Source of the DNA: CAZKGE01 sp964636405
Lineage (GTDB): Bacteria; Bacillota; Clostridia; Christensenellales; CAG-138
DNA: 6,871 bases
Assembly (NCBI GenBank): GCA_964636405.1
Contig: CAZWSI010000041.1
Coordinates: 1 to 6,871, forward strand
Direction of reading: 5' to 3'
Position 1 is the stretch's first letter. Each line of letters begins with the position of its first letter. The position numbers and the translations under genes are program-made. Under the pieces are notes generated by a model. It worked only from the letters and a program-made list of their open reading frames with translations. It did not search any database and was not told the origin of the DNA. Shown in pieces: positions 1-6,089 of this stretch.

Positions 1-53
1 ACCGATGCTACTATTAATGAAATTTGGGTGTCTCGTTTTATTGACAAATCCAG

Positions 54-95
54 AAAGCCCCAAGGGCCCTGCCGGAAAGCGCGGGCCTTTTTTTT
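54..95 (+). terminator. Intrinsic (Rho-independent) terminator
   Basis: A GC-rich stem is followed directly by eight T residues (88-95). GGCCC at 65-69 pairs with GGGCC at 83-87. After a one-base bulge, GC at 71-72 pairs with GC at 81-82, leaving an eight-base loop. A residues at 62-63 can extend the stem against the first T residues. It would stop + strand transcription of a gene mostly before base 1. All three frames are short here: frame 3 stops at 15-17, while frames 1 and 2 stay open through the hairpin. The last codons of the upstream gene therefore cannot be assigned. Confidence 0.75.
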
Positions 96-216
96 ATCCG
101 GAAAATGAATTTGGATAACGGGACGGGCGCACCCGGCTCGACAGACTGTCCAAAGCGCGATTGGCATTTTGTGCGCCTGACGGCCATACATTAAACCGCG
201 GGAAATTTTGTTATCA

Positions 217-223
217 GAGGTGA
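217..223 (+). promoter_or_regulatory. Strong ribosome binding site for the small ORF before the recombinase
   Basis: GAGGTGA matches the anti-Shine-Dalgarno complement (AGGAGGTGA) over seven bases and lies five bases before TTG 229-231. It is the main reason for choosing that TTG over the in-frame GTG at 220, which overlaps this site. Confidence 0.5.
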
Positions 224-228
224 GGCCG

Positions 229-354
229 TTGGTTATTGAAAATGTTTTTCCAACCCATACGGAGCAGAGCGAATGGGATGATTTGGCCGAGTATATATAC
301 TTTTTTCTGCGCGAGCTGCTTTCCGCACAGCCGCCTTGCGATGATCATGCATAG
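229..354 (+). CDS. Small hypothetical protein upstream of the recombinase
   Basis: This ORF of 41 codons plus stop starts with TTG (229-231), has a strong GAGGTGA site at the right distance, and stops with TAG at 352-354, 23 bases before the recombinase ATG. The product would be acidic, beginning MVIENVFPTH and containing EWDDLAEYIYFFLREL, which could form an amphipathic helix around residues 14-31. There is no signal peptide or recognisable catalytic motif. I do not recognise a named family. Short ORFs in this position just before serine recombinases are common in clostridial elements, which suggests co-expression with the recombinase and perhaps a role in controlling it, but that is inference. 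An ORF of this length can occur by chance; the ribosome binding site is the main support. Confidence 0.45.
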   Translation: MVIENVFPTHTEQSEWDDLAEYIYFFLRELLSAQPPCDDHA

Positions 355-377
355 GCGATCCTTTTCAAGGAGCGAAA

Positions 378-1850
378 ATGTACGCGATTTACGGCAGGCA
401 GTCGCTTGACAAGAAGGACAGCATTTCGATCGAAACACAAATTGCGCATTGCGCAGGCATGACGGGCGGGGGAGAGTACCGCGTCTACATTGACAAGGGG
501 TTTAGCGGCAAGAACATGGCACGGCCGCAGTTCCAAAAGATGATGGACGATATTGCGCGCGGCTCGGTAGACTGCGTAGTGGTTTACAAGCTTGACAGAT
601 TAAGCCGGTCCTTGCTGGATTTTGCCACGATGATGGATACGTTTGCATCCTATCAGGTGAGTTTTTTGTCTTCCAAAGAGAACTTCGACACGTCGACGCC
701 GATCGGCAAAGCGATGCTGAACATCCTGATGGTGTTTGCGCAATTGGAACGCGAAACGATCCAAATGCGCGTGACCGACGCATTTTACGCCCGGCACGAA
801 CGCGGCGCATATGACGGAAAAGCGCCGTATGGGTACAAAAAGTGCAAGGTGCTGTGCGGCGGGAAACACGCCTGCTCCATTGAGCCGCATGACACGGCCG
901 CGTCGATTGTGCGGGAGCTGTTTGAAACGTATGCGCGCGGAGCCGTATCGCTCGGGGGCTACGCAAAGGAGTTAAATGCGCGCGGCGTTCCCTCGCCTGC
1001 GGGCGGTGCGTGGGATTCTTGCAAGCTGTCGCGCATCATGTCCAATCCGATCTATGTAAAAGCGGACATTAACGTGTACGAATACTACAAAACACTGGGT
1101 GTAGAGCTGACAAACCAGGCGGACGATTTCACGGGCGGCAACGGAATCGTTACCTATGGTCGCTGGGATCACAACAAGCGGAAGTTTGAACAGCTTGAAA
1201 AGATTCGCTTCTCTCTCGGACTGCACGAGGGGCTGATTGCGCCGGACGTCTTTTTGCGCTGTCAGAAGAAGCTGCGTGCCAATAAGCAAATTGCCCATGG
1301 CGCGAAGGGAAGGTATACCTGGCTTACCGGCGTGGTCAAGTGCGCGTACTGCGGGCGTGCGCTGTGCGTCAAAAAGCCGCGCGTGGACGAACTACATTTT
1401 TCCTGCTCTGGGAAAACGAATTATGGCGTTTGCGACAGCTTCGAATGCAAATGGTTTGTTGGAGAGGTGGAAAGCGCGGTTCAGGCGGAATTATTCAAAG
1501 CCATTGAAAAAAAACGGGATTTGTCTCGCAAAACGGAGCAGGTAGAGGACGCTGAGGAACGGCGTCTGAAGCTGGAAAGCATCAAGCTTGACGAACAAAG
1601 CAAGCGGCTCATCGACGCGATTGCCGGCGGGGCGGAGGAGGACCTGAAACCCATTCTGAACCGCATATCGGAATTGGAGGCCAGAAAGCGCGCGCTGTCT
1701 GCGGAGCTTACGGATATGAGAGCGCGGCGCGGTACCGCCGAATCACCCTATCGCTTGGGGATGGTGATCGATCATTGGGGCAAGCTGGATATGGAGCGCA
1801 AGCGCCAATTTGTTCGCACGCTGATCGACAGGGTGCTGATAAACAATTAA
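378..1850 (+). CDS. Large serine recombinase (site-specific integrase/excisionase)
   Basis: A 490-residue large serine recombinase that would catalyse integration and excision of the element by double-strand cleavage through a 5'-phosphoserine link. The N-terminal resolvase-type catalytic domain spans about residues 1-140. YGRQS puts the nucleophile at Ser9 with Arg7 beside it, GFSGKNMARPQF is at 41-52, and YKLDRLSR at 70-77 supplies the conserved Arg74 and Arg77. A linking helix (FAQLERETIQMR) follows at 120-131. The recombinase DNA-binding domain is about 145-300, and a zinc ribbon has Cys322, Cys325, Cys343 and Cys352. A charged, probably coiled-coil segment lies at about 375-450. The length is normal for the family and no key residue is missing, so the enzyme looks functional. 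AAGGAG at 367-372 lies five bases before the ATG. Its position beside the split deacetylase gene suggests it inserted the element there. Promoter not identified. Confidence 0.95.
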   Translation: MYAIYGRQSLDKKDSISIETQIAHCAGMTGGGEYRVYIDKGFSGKNMARPQFQKMMDDIARGSVDCVVVYKLDRLSRSLLDFATMMDTFASYQVSFLSSKENFDTSTPIGKAMLNILMVFAQLERETIQMRVTDAFYARHERGAYDGKAPYGYKKCKVLCGGKHACSIEPHDTAASIVRELFETYARGAVSLGGYAKELNARGVPSPAGGAWDSCKLSRIMSNPIYVKADINVYEYYKTLGVELTNQADDFTGGNGIVTYGRWDHNKRKFEQLEKIRFSLGLHEGLIAPDVFLRCQKKLRANKQIAHGAKGRYTWLTGVVKCAYCGRALCVKKPRVDELHFSCSGKTNYGVCDSFECKWFVGEVESAVQAELFKAIEKKRDLSRKTEQVEDAEERRLKLESIKLDEQSKRLIDAIAGGAEEDLKPILNRISELEARKRALSAELTDMRARRGTAESPYRLGMVIDHWGKLDMERKRQFVRTLIDRVLINN

Positions 1851-1865
1851 GGCGTTCAAATTTTC

Positions 1866-1928
1866 TGGAAATATGATTTTTCTTAGGCAAACCAACCCTT
1901 TCCATCCGGCGACCATGGTCGATACCAT
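1866..1928. other. Candidate attachment site (attR-type junction)
   Basis: Between the recombinase stop and the first deacetylase-like codons there are two dyads. TGGAAA (1866-1871) and TTTCCA (1899-1904) form one. ATGGT-CGAT-ACCAT (1915-1928) forms a perfect five-base inverted repeat around a four-base centre. Family similarity to deacetylases begins at the Val-Asp-Thr codons (1918-1926), exactly over the second dyad. Large serine recombinases use sites of about 40-50 bp with imperfect dyad symmetry and a two-base crossover core, so the centre near 1921-1922 is a plausible crossover point. The matching attL is outside the window, so the core cannot be confirmed. Confidence 0.3.
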
Positions 1929-2160
1929 AGACTGGCGTGAGGAGCGCAGCGCAAAGACCATCCTGGATACGGTTTTGCCCAAGCTGTCGGCTGGATGCAT
2001 CATATTGTGCCACAACAACGGTTATAAGATTAAGGAATACCTGCCGACGCTCATCGAAACGGCGCAAGCGCAGGGATACGAATTCGTAACGGTTTCCGCG
2101 CTTCTGCACGAGGGAGAAACGACCATCGACGGTAACGGCGTGCAGCACACGGTCTCGTAG
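1873..2160 (+). pseudogene. C-terminal fragment of a polysaccharide deacetylase (NodB family) cut by the element
   Basis: The reading frame gives the last quarter or so of a NodB-type polysaccharide deacetylase. Numbered from ATG 1873, VDTIDWREERSA is at residues 16-27, the motif-5-like GCIILCHNN at 41-49 contains the conserved His47, and YLPTLIETAQAQGYEFVTVS follows, then a tail with TIDGNGVQ. Such enzymes deacetylate peptidoglycan or other polysaccharides outside the membrane. The N-terminal catalytic part (metal-binding Asp and His residues, signal or membrane anchor) is absent. Residues 1-15 do not resemble the family and are probably element sequence. The ATG at 1873 lacks a good ribosome binding site, so this is unlikely to be made as a separate protein. 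The family includes sporulation enzymes such as PdaA and PdaB, but this fragment cannot be assigned to one of them. The frame is intact to TAG, so excision could restore the gene. Confidence 0.75.
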
Positions 2161-2176
2161 CGCGAACCGAAAAACA

Positions 2177-2237
2177 GGCTCTGCGCAAGGCGGGCGCGCC
2201 GGAATGGAGCGTGCTCGCCCATTCTCTTTCCAGAGCC
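2177..2237 (+). repeat. Nested inverted repeats after the deacetylase fragment
   Basis: GGCTCTG (2177-2183) and CAGAGCC (2231-2237) are perfect complements. Inside them GGGCG (2192-2196) pairs with CGCCC (2216-2220), followed by a pyrimidine-rich run (ATTCTCTTTCC). This could be a folded 3' end or weak terminator of the deacetylase transcript before the next promoter. There is no proper T-tract, so terminator function is uncertain. Confidence 0.3.
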
Positions 2238-2270
2238 GCGGCAAATCCCCCTCTTTCCGCACCAAGCGGC

Positions 2271-2299
2271 TTGCAAAGCGTGCGAAAACACTCTATAAT
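2271..2299 (+). promoter_or_regulatory. Sigma-A-type promoter of the queA operon
   Basis: The -35 box is TTGCAA (2271-2276) and the -10 box is a perfect TATAAT (2294-2299), with a 17-base spacer. Transcription would start near 2306, giving a leader of about 30 bases before queA. It is the only strong promoter seen for the six-gene operon that follows. Confidence 0.8.
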
Positions 2300-2336
2300 A
2301 CACAGGTACTTTTGAAAAGGAACGGAAACGCCTGCT

Positions 2337-3362
2337 TTGCTGACAAGCGACTTTTTTTATGAGCTTCCGCCGGAACTGATCGCGCAGACCCCGTCTGCTT
2401 CGCGGTCGGCTTCGCGCATGCTCGTTTACGATCGGCAAAGCGGCGCGCTGGCGGATCGTGTTTTCTCCGATATAGTGGACTATTTGCGCCCGGGCGACGT
2501 GCTTGTGCGCAATACCACGCGTGTGATCCCCGCCAGACTGCTTGCCGTGCGTGCCGATACCGGCGGCGCGATGGAGTTTCTGCTGCTGCGCCGTCTGGAG
2601 GGAGACGATTGGGAGGCGCTTGCGCGCCCCGCCAAGCGCGCGCGGCCCGGCATTCGCTTTGAGGTGAACGGCGAGCTGTGGGCCGAGGTCGTGGGCGAAA
2701 CGGACGCGGCGGGCGGCAGGCGACTTCGCCTTCACTACGACGGCGTGTTTGAAGAAGTGCTCGACCGTGCGGGGGAAACGCCCCTTCCGCCATATATCAC
2801 CAAGCGCCTTGCGGACGGGGCGCGCTATCAAACTGTCTACGCGCGCGAGCGCGGCTCCGCCGCCGCGCCGACGGCCGGCTTGCACTTTACAAACGAGCTG
2901 CTCGATACCATCCGTGGTAACGGCGTGGAGGTTGTCGATCTGCTGTTGCACGTAGGGCTTGGGACCTTTCGCCCCGTGTCGGAGGAGACGATCGAACAGC
3001 ACAAAATGCACGCTGAGTATTATTGCATGACGGAGACGGCCGCAAGCCGCATCAACGCCGCACGCGCAAGGGGCGGACGCATCGTGGCCGTGGGCACGAC
3101 CTCCACGCGCGTGCTGGAGAGCGTGGCCGACGAGGCGGGTCTGGTTCACGCTGGAGAGGGCTGGACGGAGATCTTCCTTACGCCCGGCTATCGCTTCCGC
3201 GCCGTGGACGCGCTCATAACGAATTTTCACCTGCCCGAGTCCACACTGCTTATGCTGGTTTCAGCCTTTATGGGCCGTGAGGAAGCGCTGGAACTGTACA
3301 AACACGCCGTCGCAGAGCGCTATCAGTTTTTTAGCTTTGGTGACGCCTGCCTGATTTTGTGA
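2337..3362 (+). CDS. queA: S-adenosylmethionine:tRNA ribosyltransferase-isomerase QueA
   Basis: QueA transfers and isomerises the ribosyl part of S-adenosylmethionine onto 7-aminomethyl-7-deazaguanine at tRNA position 34, giving epoxyqueuosine. The 341 residues match the usual family length. Recognisable blocks are FFYELPPELIAQTP (6-19), GDVLVRNTTRVIPARL (53-68), LPPYI (150-154), APTAGLHFT (177-185), LLHVGLGTFRPV (203-214), VGTTSTRVLES (252-262), DALITNFHLPESTLLML (291-307) and FFSFGDACLI at the C-terminus. The start is TTG at 2337: an in-frame stop lies at 2313-2315 with no ATG between, and the alignment with the usual N-terminus fits. The ribosome binding site is only moderate (AAAAGGAAC, rather far upstream). 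It is the first gene of the operon, six bases before tgt, its pathway partner. Confidence 0.96.
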   Translation: MLTSDFFYELPPELIAQTPSASRSASRMLVYDRQSGALADRVFSDIVDYLRPGDVLVRNTTRVIPARLLAVRADTGGAMEFLLLRRLEGDDWEALARPAKRARPGIRFEVNGELWAEVVGETDAAGGRRLRLHYDGVFEEVLDRAGETPLPPYITKRLADGARYQTVYARERGSAAAPTAGLHFTNELLDTIRGNGVEVVDLLLHVGLGTFRPVSEETIEQHKMHAEYYCMTETAASRINAARARGGRIVAVGTTSTRVLESVADEAGLVHAGEGWTEIFLTPGYRFRAVDALITNFHLPESTLLMLVSAFMGREEALELYKHAVAERYQFFSFGDACLIL

Positions 3363-3368
3363 GGAAAC

Positions 3369-4487
3369 ATGGAACAACCCGTACGCATTGAAATCATAAA
3401 AACCTGCAAGCATTCCGGCGCGCGGCTGGGGCGGTTGATCACCCCGCACGGCACGGTGGACACACCGTGCTATATGCCGGTGGGCACGCAGGCCACGGTC
3501 AAGGCCATGACCCCGCGCGATCTGTATGACGCTGGCGCTGGCATAATTTTGGCCAACACCTATCATCTCTATCTCCGGCCCGGCCACAAGCTGGTGGAGG
3601 AGGCGGGAGGGCTGCACCGCTTTATGTCCTATGAGCGACCCATGCTCACGGACAGCGGCGGTTTTCAGGTGTTCAGCCTCGCCAAGATCAACGATATCCG
3701 CGAGGACGGCGTGCTGTTTCATTCGCACATCGACGGAAGCAAGCATTTTTTCACACCCGAATCGGTCATGGAGATCGAACAGTCGCTGGGCGCGGATATC
3801 GCCATGTGCTTTGACGAATGCGCGCCGTACCCTTCGGATCACGCCTATACGATTCGCGCCATGAACCGCACACATCGCTGGGCCGAGCGCTGCCAAAGCG
3901 CGCATACGCGGCCCGATCAGGCGCTGTTTGGGATCGTGCAGGGCGGAACCTATCGCGATTTGCGCATCGAAAGCGCCAAAACCATGGCCGCCATGGATTT
4001 TCCCGGCTACGGAATCGGTGGGTTGAGCGTGGGCGAGCCCAAGCCTGTGATGTACGAAATGCTCGAGGAGATCATGCCCTATATGCCGGAAGACAAGCCC
4101 CGGTATCTCATGGGCGTGGGAAGCCCGGATTGCCTGCTGGAGGGCGTGCTGCGCGGCGTGGATATGTTTGATTGCGTATTGCAGACGCGCTGTGCAAGGA
4201 ACGGTCTCGCGCTTACCCGAAAGGGAAAAATGATGCTTCGCAACAAGAAATTTGAGCGCGATTTTTCGCCTATCGAGGAGGGATGCGATTGCTACGCCTG
4301 CCGTAACTTTACGCGCGCGTACATTCGGCATCTCATCAAGGCGGAGGAAATATTGGCGGCGCAATTGATTACCATGCACAATATCCGCTTTTCGCTCCGC
4401 CTTATGGAGGATGTGCGCGAGGCCATCCGTACGGACTGCTACCCGGATTTTGCGCGCGCGCTGATCGACGGAGGCGTCTACGAATGA
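3369..4487 (+). CDS. tgt: Queuine/preQ1 tRNA-guanine transglycosylase Tgt
   Basis: Tgt swaps guanine 34 for preQ1 in tRNAs with GUN anticodons (Tyr, His, Asn, Asp), the step before QueA. The 372 residues form a normal bacterial TIM-barrel Tgt. Asp95 in LTDSGGFQVFS is the general acid/base, substrate-pocket motifs are AMCFDECAPYP (145-155), GIVQGG (188-193) and GIGGLSVGEPK (215-225), and the nucleophile is Asp268 in VDMFDC. The zinc site is Cys306, Cys308, Cys311 and His337. Odd: the very conserved P-T-R-x-x-R-N-G segment reads LQTRCARNG (271-279), so the proline is replaced by Gln272 and Cys275 follows the arginine. Arg274 and Arg277 are kept, so activity is likely. GAGGAA overlapping the queA stop is the ribosome binding site. 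The stop overlaps the tsaE start (ATGA). Confidence 0.97.
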   Translation: MEQPVRIEIIKTCKHSGARLGRLITPHGTVDTPCYMPVGTQATVKAMTPRDLYDAGAGIILANTYHLYLRPGHKLVEEAGGLHRFMSYERPMLTDSGGFQVFSLAKINDIREDGVLFHSHIDGSKHFFTPESVMEIEQSLGADIAMCFDECAPYPSDHAYTIRAMNRTHRWAERCQSAHTRPDQALFGIVQGGTYRDLRIESAKTMAAMDFPGYGIGGLSVGEPKPVMYEMLEEIMPYMPEDKPRYLMGVGSPDCLLEGVLRGVDMFDCVLQTRCARNGLALTRKGKMMLRNKKFERDFSPIEEGCDCYACRNFTRAYIRHLIKAEEILAAQLITMHNIRFSLRLMEDVREAIRTDCYPDFARALIDGGVYE

Positions 4488-4939
4488 TTGCCGCGCGGGT
4501 GTTTATTTGCCATAGCGAGGCGGATACCTTCGCGCTTGGAAGGCGTCTTGGCGCGTTGCTCTTTCCCCGCTCGTTCGTCGCTTTGTACGGGGATCTGGGC
4601 GCGGGCAAAACGGCGCTTGCGCGGGGTGTCGGCGCGGCGCTGGGCGCGGACGATATTGCAAGCCCCACCTTTACCATCGTACAGGAGCACGAAACCGACC
4701 CGGAGCTGCTGCATTTCGACGCGTATCGGCTCTCGGGCGCGGACGAGCTGGAGGCGGTCGGCTTTTCGGATTATCTTGCCCGTGCGGGGATCGTGCTGCT
4801 GGAATGGGCAGAGCTTGTTTTGGATGCGCTTCCGGCCGAACGGCTCGATGTTACCATCCGTGTGATGCAAGGTGGCGCGCGGGAAATTGCGTTTACCGCG
4901 CACGGTAACGCTTACGAAAGGCTGGTGGCGGCACTGTGA
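4484..4939 (+). CDS. tsaE: tRNA t6A biosynthesis ATPase TsaE
   Basis: TsaE is the ATPase that works with the TsaB-TsaD complex to put threonylcarbamoyl on A37 of ANN-decoding tRNAs; its hydrolysis is thought to reset the complex. The 151 residues match the family. The Walker A motif GDLGAGKT is at 36-43, SPTFTIVQE at 60-68 is switch-like, HFDAYRL (77-83) contains the conserved Asp79, and LLEWAE (105-110) is the usual Glu-Trp block. The start ATG overlaps the tgt stop by four bases, and its own stop overlaps the tsaB GTG, so translation is probably coupled along tgt-tsaE-tsaB. Confidence 0.94.
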   Translation: MIAARVFICHSEADTFALGRRLGALLFPRSFVALYGDLGAGKTALARGVGAALGADDIASPTFTIVQEHETDPELLHFDAYRLSGADELEAVGFSDYLARAGIVLLEWAELVLDALPAERLDVTIRVMQGGAREIAFTAHGNAYERLVAAL

Positions 4940-5607
4940 ACCTTCTTGCGCTTTCGAGCAGCGCCAAGCGCGCCTCCGCCGCGCTATACCGCAACGGCTG
5001 TTTTCTTGCCGAGACCTTTGCCGACGAAAGCCGTAAGCACGCCGAAACGCTTTTGCCGCTTGTCGACGCGCTGCTTGGGGAAAACGGCCTCGCGCCCGCC
5101 GATATTGAGCTTTTGGCCGTGGATATGGGGCCTGGCTCCTTTACGGGCGTGCGCATCGGCGTTTCGTCCGCAAACGCCATGGCGCTCGCGCTGGGTAAGC
5201 CTGTGGCGGGCGTGGACGCGTTAACGGCGCTCATGCTCGCGGCGGAGGGCCGGGCGACCCGGATCTGCGCGCTGATCGACGCCGCGCACGGCAACGCCTA
5301 TGCGGCCCGCTTTGAAAACGGCCGCCTGACGCAGGGGCCGGACGCTGTTGCGATGGATGCGTACGCCGGGCAGATTCCTGCCGGCTCCTATATCGTGGGG
5401 GACGGGGCGGCGGTCTTCGCGCAGATTTTGCAAGAGCGCGTGCCGGACGTTCGGCTTTGCTCCGAAGCCGCGCTGCTGCCCTCGGCGCGCTTTGTCGCGG
5501 AGGCGGCAATGCGTTCGCCTGCGCTTGCCCAAAAGCAGGCGCTGCCGCTGTATCTGCGGCCCTCGCAGGCCGAGCGTCTCTTTGCGGAAAGGCGGGGCAA
5601 CGCATGA
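4936..5607 (+). CDS. tsaB: tRNA t6A biosynthesis protein TsaB
   Basis: TsaB is the catalytically inactive ASKHA-fold partner that dimerises with TsaD in the t6A37 complex. The 223 residues match the family. KHAETLLPLVDALL (34-47) replaces the usual H-S-E-x-L-L-P block, GPGSFTGVRIG (65-75) is the signature, GKPVAGVDAL follows at about 87-96, IDAAHGNAYAARF is at 114-126, and LPLYLRPSQAE sits near the C-terminus. The N-terminus reads LALSSS where most members have Asp-Thr/Thr-Ser, a mild departure in a protein that does not need to hydrolyse ATP. The start is GTG at 4936, in the GTGA overlap with tsaE. The stop overlaps the rimI start (ATGA). Its partner TsaD is not in this window. Confidence 0.93.
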   Translation: MNLLALSSSAKRASAALYRNGCFLAETFADESRKHAETLLPLVDALLGENGLAPADIELLAVDMGPGSFTGVRIGVSSANAMALALGKPVAGVDALTALMLAAEGRATRICALIDAAHGNAYAARFENGRLTQGPDAVAMDAYAGQIPAGSYIVGDGAAVFAQILQERVPDVRLCSEAALLPSARFVAEAAMRSPALAQKQALPLYLRPSQAERLFAERRGNA

Positions 5608-6089
5608 GCGCCATGGTTCGGCACATGACCAGGCACGATGTGGAGCGGGTGTATGAAATCGAGTGCGTGTGCTTCCGTTCGCCGTGGTCAAAGAATGCGC
5701 TGGCGGGCGAATTGCGCAACGATGTGGCGCACTATCATGTGCTTGAGGAAGACGGCGTGCTCGTGGGCTACGCGGGCATGTGGGTGCTTTTTGAGGAGGC
5801 GCACGTAACCAACGTGGCCGTGCTGCCGGATTTCCGGCGAAAGGGCTTTGCGCGCAAGCTCATGCTGTCGATGATGGAGAGCGCGCGCTCACTTGGCGCG
5901 AGCAAGATGACCCTTGAGGTGCGTGAAAACAACCTTGCCGCGCAGAGCCTGTATCGTGGGCTGGACTTCCATCAAAACGGGTATCGCCCGCGCTATTACA
6001 GCGATTCCGGCGAAGGCGCGCTTTTGCTCTGGAATGAGAACATAGAAGAAACATGGAAGCATAATGGAGGAAGCTATGGGACTGTATGA
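5604..6089 (+). CDS. rimI: Ribosomal-protein-S18-type N-alpha-acetyltransferase RimI
   Basis: A GNAT-fold acetyltransferase of the RimI type, which transfers acetyl from acetyl-CoA to a protein N-terminal amine, classically ribosomal protein S18. The 161 residues fit the family. Blocks seen are IECVCFRSPWSKNAL (19-33), the acetyl-CoA loop VAVLPDFRRKGFARKLM (71-87), and LEVRENNLAAQSLY (104-117), with Glu105 and Tyr117 as likely catalytic residues by family spacing; RPRYYSD (128-134) follows. Two departures: LDF (120-122) where LGF is usual, and GEGALLL (136-142) where EDALIM is usual. The ATG at 5604 gives the four-base ATGA overlap with tsaB. The open frame reaches back to 5457, but that extension would run through tsaB and adds no RimI-like sequence. 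The end overlaps the beginning of the next gene. Confidence 0.92.
   Translation: MSAMVRHMTRHDVERVYEIECVCFRSPWSKNALAGELRNDVAHYHVLEEDGVLVGYAGMWVLFEEAHVTNVAVLPDFRRKGFARKLMLSMMESARSLGASKMTLEVRENNLAAQSLYRGLDFHQNGYRPRYYSDSGEGALLLWNENIEETWKHNGGSYGTV
6066..6072 (+). promoter_or_regulatory. Ribosome binding site deciding the SEC-C gene start
   Basis: GGAGGAA ends three bases before ATG 6076-6078 and is stronger than anything before the in-frame ATG at 6064, which overlaps this site. The product from 6076 begins MGLYEDW, like related clostridial proteins that begin MSLY-x-x-W. Confidence 0.55.

Larger units (their letters stand above)
1..1920. mobile_element. Right-hand end of an integrated element carrying a large serine recombinase
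   Basis: This stretch is read as the terminal part of an integrative element (prophage, ICE or similar), with the rest lying before base 1. What is seen: a large serine recombinase gene ends about 70 bases before the sequence becomes the C-terminal portion of an unrelated chromosomal gene, a polysaccharide deacetylase. Placement of the integrase next to an attachment site, with the target gene split, is typical of large-serine-recombinase elements. The recombinase also seems to use more A/T-ending codons than the GC-rich operon downstream. The exact right border is inferred at about 1915-1923, where deacetylase family similarity starts. The left border and all cargo are outside the window, so the type of element cannot be decided. 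Confidence 0.55.

Noticed and set aside
41..46. TTGACA as a -35 box
   Set aside because: No -10 box occurs at 16-18 bases; the position falls in the terminator hairpin (GGGCCC).
1..108. C-terminal end of an upstream coding region in frame 1 or 2
   Set aside because: Both frames read through the intrinsic terminator hairpin and neither shows a recognisable domain, so no gene can be supported.
161..190. Possible recombinase promoter TTGGCA ... CATACA
   Set aside because: The -10 box is poor and the best spacing is 18 bases or more. It is too weak to call, so the recombinase promoter remains unidentified.
291..300. Palindrome GTATATATAC
   Set aside because: A single short alternating AT palindrome inside the small ORF. 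It is likely chance and there is no second copy nearby.
2022..3230. Long open frame on the - strand (402 codons) across the deacetylase end and queA
   Set aside because: It lies opposite queA, whose family motifs are unmistakable, and its own sequence is Arg/His/Ala-rich with no domain. High GC makes long antisense frames common.
3261..4379. Long open frame on the - strand (372 codons) opposite tgt
   Set aside because: It is an antisense shadow of tgt. It has no recognisable motif and no convincing ribosome binding site.
5457..5603. Possible 49-codon N-terminal extension of RimI
   Set aside because: It runs inside tsaB in another frame, does not look like RimI, and the ATGA-overlap start at 5604 fits family length.
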